NCBI GenBank assembly: GCA_043773745.1
Contig: JAYVEV010000089.1
Span: 1-26,064, forward strand
Direction of reading: 5' to 3'
Length of the DNA: 26,064 nucleotides
Source: UKL13-2 sp043773745
GTDB taxonomy: Bacteria > Pseudomonadota > Gammaproteobacteria > Burkholderiales > Usitatibacteraceae
Position numbers and translations under genes: made by a program. The number at the start of each line of letters is the position of its first letter. Positions within the stretch are counted from its first letter, which is position 1. Below are positions 23,200 through 26,064 of the stretch, piece by piece. The notes beneath the pieces are model-generated. The model searched no databases. It had not been told where the DNA came from and was given only the letters and a program-made list of their open reading frames with translations.

Positions 23200-25224
23200 A
23201 TGATCGAAAATAAATTAGCACTTCTATCCATCCCGTTGCTGCCGCTTTTGGGCGCGATTCTGGCGGGTTTTATTGGCCCGGTGTTGGGCAAACCCGGTCG
23301 TGTCTTTGCGCACAGCGTCACTATTCTTGGTGTGTTGCTGGCATTTGTATTGTCCTTTTTAGTATTCCAGGATGTGCTGGTTGGCAAGACCTATAACGGC
23401 TCAGTTTATACATGGCTCGTGTCAGGTGGTATCAAGTTTGAGGTAGGTTTCCTGATTGATTCATTGACCGTCATGATGATGATGGTGGTGACCTTTGTCT
23501 CGCTGATGGTGCATATCTATACTATCGGCTATATGGCTGAAGACGAAGGCTACACGCGCTTCTTCGCTTATATCTCGCTCTTCACCTTCTCGATGTTGAT
23601 GCTGGTGATGTCGAATAATTTCCTGCAATTATTCTTTGGCTGGGAGGCCGTTGGGCTGGTCTCCTATTTGCTGATTGGCTTCTGGTACACGCGTCCCACT
23701 GCCATCTACGCCAATCTGAAAGCATTCTTAGTTAATCGCGTCGGGGACTTTGGCTTCCTGCTCGGTATTGGTTTGGTGTTTGCCTATATGGGCACGCTGG
23801 ATTACGCGGTTGCCTTCACCCGCGCCCCTGAACTGAAGGATGCTGTTATTGAGTTGATACCCGGCTGGCAATGGTCGCTAATTACGGTGACTTGTATTTG
23901 CTTGTTCATCGGCGCGATGGGTAAATCTGCCCAGTTTCCACTGCATGTCTGGCTGCCTGATTCAATGGAAGGCCCTACCCCCATCTCAGCGCTGATTCAT
24001 GCCGCGACGATGGTGACCGCCGGTATTTTTATGGTGGCCAGAATGTCACCTTTGTTTGAGATGTCCGAGACAGCGCTGTCGTTTGTGTTGATCATCGGCG
24101 CCATAACGGCTTTTTTTATGGCCTTGATTGCCATTGTTCAATACGACATCAAGCGGGTTGTCGCGTACTCAACATTATCGCAATTGGGCTATATGACGAT
24201 GGCATTGGGCGCAGGTGCCTACTCGGCGGGTGTGTTTCATTTGATGACGCACGCGTTCTTCAAAGCCGTGTTGTTCCTGGGCGCGGGTTCAGTGATTATC
24301 GCCATGCACCATGAACAGGACATGCGCAAAATGGGTGGCTTGCGTAAATATCTGCCCATCACATATTTCACCGTGCTCATCGGTGCGCTAGCCAATGCGG
24401 GCTTCCCACCGTTTGCGGGGTTCTTCTCAAAAGATACGATTATCGATGCGATTAAGCTCTCGCATACTCCTGGCCACAGCATTGCTTATATTGCGGCGCT
24501 GTTGGGGGTATTTATTGGCGCCCTGTATTCGTTCCGTCTCGTGTTTTTTGCCTTCCACGGAGAAGAGCGGTTTGGAAAAATTGATCACCATGCGCAAGAT
24601 TCACATGATGCGCATGACGAGCATCATCACGGATTAGCGCCGGGTGAAAAGCCACACGAGACTCCTTGGGTTGTGACATTGCCACTAATTTTGCTGGCCA
24701 TTCCTTCAGTTGTGATCGGTGCGCTGTTGATTGAGCCGATGCTTTATGGTGGCTTCTTTGATAGCGCGATCAAAACCTCTGAAACCATGCGCGAACTGAA
24801 GGCAGAATTTCACGGTGTTAGTGCCATGATCTGGCACGGCATGATGGCCTTGCCATTTTGGTTTGCGGTTGGGGGTGCTGCCACCGCTTGGTATTGCTAT
24901 ATTCTCAAGCCGGAATTGCCCGCAAAAATTCGCGCTGCATTCGCGCTGCCGGTAAAAATTTTGGAAGAAAAATACGGATTTGACCGCTTCAACGATTGGT
25001 TTTTCGCCAGCGGTGCACGCAAGCTTGGTGCGGCCCTCTGGAAATTTGGCGATGTGACGATCATTGACGGCTTCTTTGTCAACGGCACCGCCAAGGTCAT
25101 CGGTTGGGGATCGGGCGTTATTCGTAAAGTTCAGACCGGGTTTGTTTATACCTATGCGTTCACGATGATTATCGGCGTGTTTGGTTTGCTGACGATCGTG
25201 TTTTTTAAGCTGCGCGCTTTGTAG
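23200..25224 (+). CDS. nuoL: NADH-quinone oxidoreductase subunit L
   Basis: NuoL (ND5 type) is an antiporter-like proton-pumping subunit at the far end of the membrane arm, with the long lateral helix at its C-terminus. The 674-residue protein has FFGWEAVGLVSYLLIGFWYT with the key Glu, and GKSAQFPLHVWLPDSMEGPT, then PISALIHAATMVTAGIF, with key Lys and His residues. A His/Asp-rich hydrophilic loop (DHHAQDSHDAHDEHHHG, about residues 463-480) sits between late helices. The gene starts 39 bases after nuoK. Confidence 0.98.
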   Translation: MIENKLALLSIPLLPLLGAILAGFIGPVLGKPGRVFAHSVTILGVLLAFVLSFLVFQDVLVGKTYNGSVYTWLVSGGIKFEVGFLIDSLTVMMMMVVTFVSLMVHIYTIGYMAEDEGYTRFFAYISLFTFSMLMLVMSNNFLQLFFGWEAVGLVSYLLIGFWYTRPTAIYANLKAFLVNRVGDFGFLLGIGLVFAYMGTLDYAVAFTRAPELKDAVIELIPGWQWSLITVTCICLFIGAMGKSAQFPLHVWLPDSMEGPTPISALIHAATMVTAGIFMVARMSPLFEMSETALSFVLIIGAITAFFMALIAIVQYDIKRVVAYSTLSQLGYMTMALGAGAYSAGVFHLMTHAFFKAVLFLGAGSVIIAMHHEQDMRKMGGLRKYLPITYFTVLIGALANAGFPPFAGFFSKDTIIDAIKLSHTPGHSIAYIAALLGVFIGALYSFRLVFFAFHGEERFGKIDHHAQDSHDAHDEHHHGLAPGEKPHETPWVVTLPLILLAIPSVVIGALLIEPMLYGGFFDSAIKTSETMRELKAEFHGVSAMIWHGMMALPFWFAVGGAATAWYCYILKPELPAKIRAAFALPVKILEEKYGFDRFNDWFFASGARKLGAALWKFGDVTIIDGFFVNGTAKVIGWGSGVIRKVQTGFVYTYAFTMIIGVFGLLTIVFFKLRAL

Positions 25225-25261
25225 CCCATGCACCCGACCAATATTTGAAAATTAAAACAAT

Positions 25262-26064
25262 ATGCAATCGAGTTCTATTATTTTAAGTTTGACCATTTGG
25301 GTGCCGATTTTGGCGGGTGTCTTGACGCTGTTCATGAGCGGCGACACCCAAAAAAATGCGGCGCGTGTCACTGCCCTGATTGGCAGTGTGCTGGGCCTGT
25401 TGGTCGCGCTTCCCCTCTGGATTGGTTTTGACAACAGCACATCCGCCATGCAGTTTGTCGAATTCATCCCCTGGGTTGCGCGTTTCAATATCAACTACGC
25501 GGTGGGCGTGGACGGCATTTCGATGCTACTTATCATCCTGAATAGCTTTACAACTATTCTGGTGGTGATCGCGGGCTGGCAAGCAATTCAGGAAAAAGTA
25601 TCTCAGTATTTGGCCGCCTTCCTGATTATGTCTGGTCTCGTTAACGGCGTATTCGCCGCGACCGATGCGATTTTGTTCTACCTCTTTTTTGAAGCAATGC
25701 TGATCCCGATGTTCCTGATTATCGGTATATGGGGTGGGCCGAGGCGTGTTTATGCGGCCGTCAAATTTTTTCTGTACACGTTGCTCGGCTCACTGCTCAT
25801 GCTGGCCGCGTTTATCTATCTCTATAACGTGACTAACGGCAGCTTCAACATTCTTGATTATCACAAGGTACCGCTGAGCATCAGTGTGCAAACCGTGTTG
25901 TTCTTTGCGTTCTTCGCCTCGTTCGCCGTTAAGGTTCCGATGTGGCCGGTTCACACCTGGCTGCCCGATGCCCACGTGGAAGCGCCAACCGGCGGCTCAG
26001 TGGTATTGGCGGCGATCACGCTAAAGATTGGCGCCTACGGTTTCTTGCGCTTCAATCTGCCCAT
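25262..26064 (+). CDS. nuoM: NADH-quinone oxidoreductase subunit M, 5' part
   Basis: NuoM (ND4 type) is a second antiporter-like pump subunit. The gene starts with ATG at 25262 (MQSSSIILSLTIWVPILAGV), 37 bases after nuoL, and runs off the window after about 267 codons. ND4 signatures are visible: NYAVGVDGISMLLIILN, FYLFFEAMLIPMFLIIGIWG with the key Glu, and FAVKVPMWPVHTWLPDAHVE, then APTGGSVVLAAITLKIGAYG with the key Lys residues. nuoN is expected next. Confidence 0.97.
   Translation, partial: MQSSSIILSLTIWVPILAGVLTLFMSGDTQKNAARVTALIGSVLGLLVALPLWIGFDNSTSAMQFVEFIPWVARFNINYAVGVDGISMLLIILNSFTTILVVIAGWQAIQEKVSQYLAAFLIMSGLVNGVFAATDAILFYLFFEAMLIPMFLIIGIWGGPRRVYAAVKFFLYTLLGSLLMLAAFIYLYNVTNGSFNILDYHKVPLSISVQTVLFFAFFASFAVKVPMWPVHTWLPDAHVEAPTGGSVVLAAITLKIGAYGFLRFNLP

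Overview
The window looks like chromosomal DNA of a betaproteobacterium of moderate G+C. The best evidence is the gene order at its two ends: the last codons of a gene that looks like glmM (1-78), then, about 12 kb later, tpiA - secG - tRNA-Leu(GAG) - nuoA...nuoM (11883-26064). In E. coli glmM is followed directly by secG and leuU (tRNA-Leu GAG), and many betaproteobacteria have tpiA-secG-tRNA-Leu-nuo in a row. The roughly 11.7 kb between glmM and tpiA therefore looks like an accessory insertion into an old housekeeping neighbourhood. The genus cannot be named from the sequence alone.

Region 1 (185-5670, minus strand) is for nutrient uptake. It holds a lone LivK-type periplasmic binding protein and a high-affinity phosphate operon pstS-pstC-pstA-pstB, transcribed from a clear Pho box (5653-5670). 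A strong hairpin terminator follows pstS and another follows pstB. Between pstS and pstC lies a 149-bp element bounded by 20-bp inverted repeats, a candidate MITE. phoU is absent from its usual place after pstB.

Region 2 (5956-11764) is the most interesting part. It encodes a two-gene peptide exporter on the plus strand: a CvaA/HlyD-like membrane fusion protein and a CvaB-like ABC transporter with an intact C39 leader-peptidase triad. Directly abutting it, on the minus strand, are three tandem 42-codon genes with a 164-bp period. All three encode double-glycine leader peptides ending in a predicted core of only six residues (EATVSL, EVTVSL, EATVSL). Diverging from them is a cytoplasmic TPR - HD-GYP protein with a complete c-di-GMP phosphodiesterase signature. 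A perfect 22-bp palindrome, nearly identical to the E. coli CRP consensus, lies between the divergent starts. Secreted peptides of 5-10 residues sensed by TPR proteins are the logic of the Gram-positive RRNPP systems. This locus may be a Gram-negative peptide-signalling system wired to c-di-GMP; that function is inference, while the gene content is read directly.

Region 3 (11821-26064, plus strand) is housekeeping: tpiA behind a promoter with a perfect TATAAT, secG, tRNA-Leu(GAG), and the 14-subunit-type respiratory complex I operon nuoABCDEFGHIJKL, with nuoM running off the end. Its genes are tightly packed with short gaps or overlaps. NuoG lacks three of the cysteines that bind the extra N7 cluster in E. 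coli.
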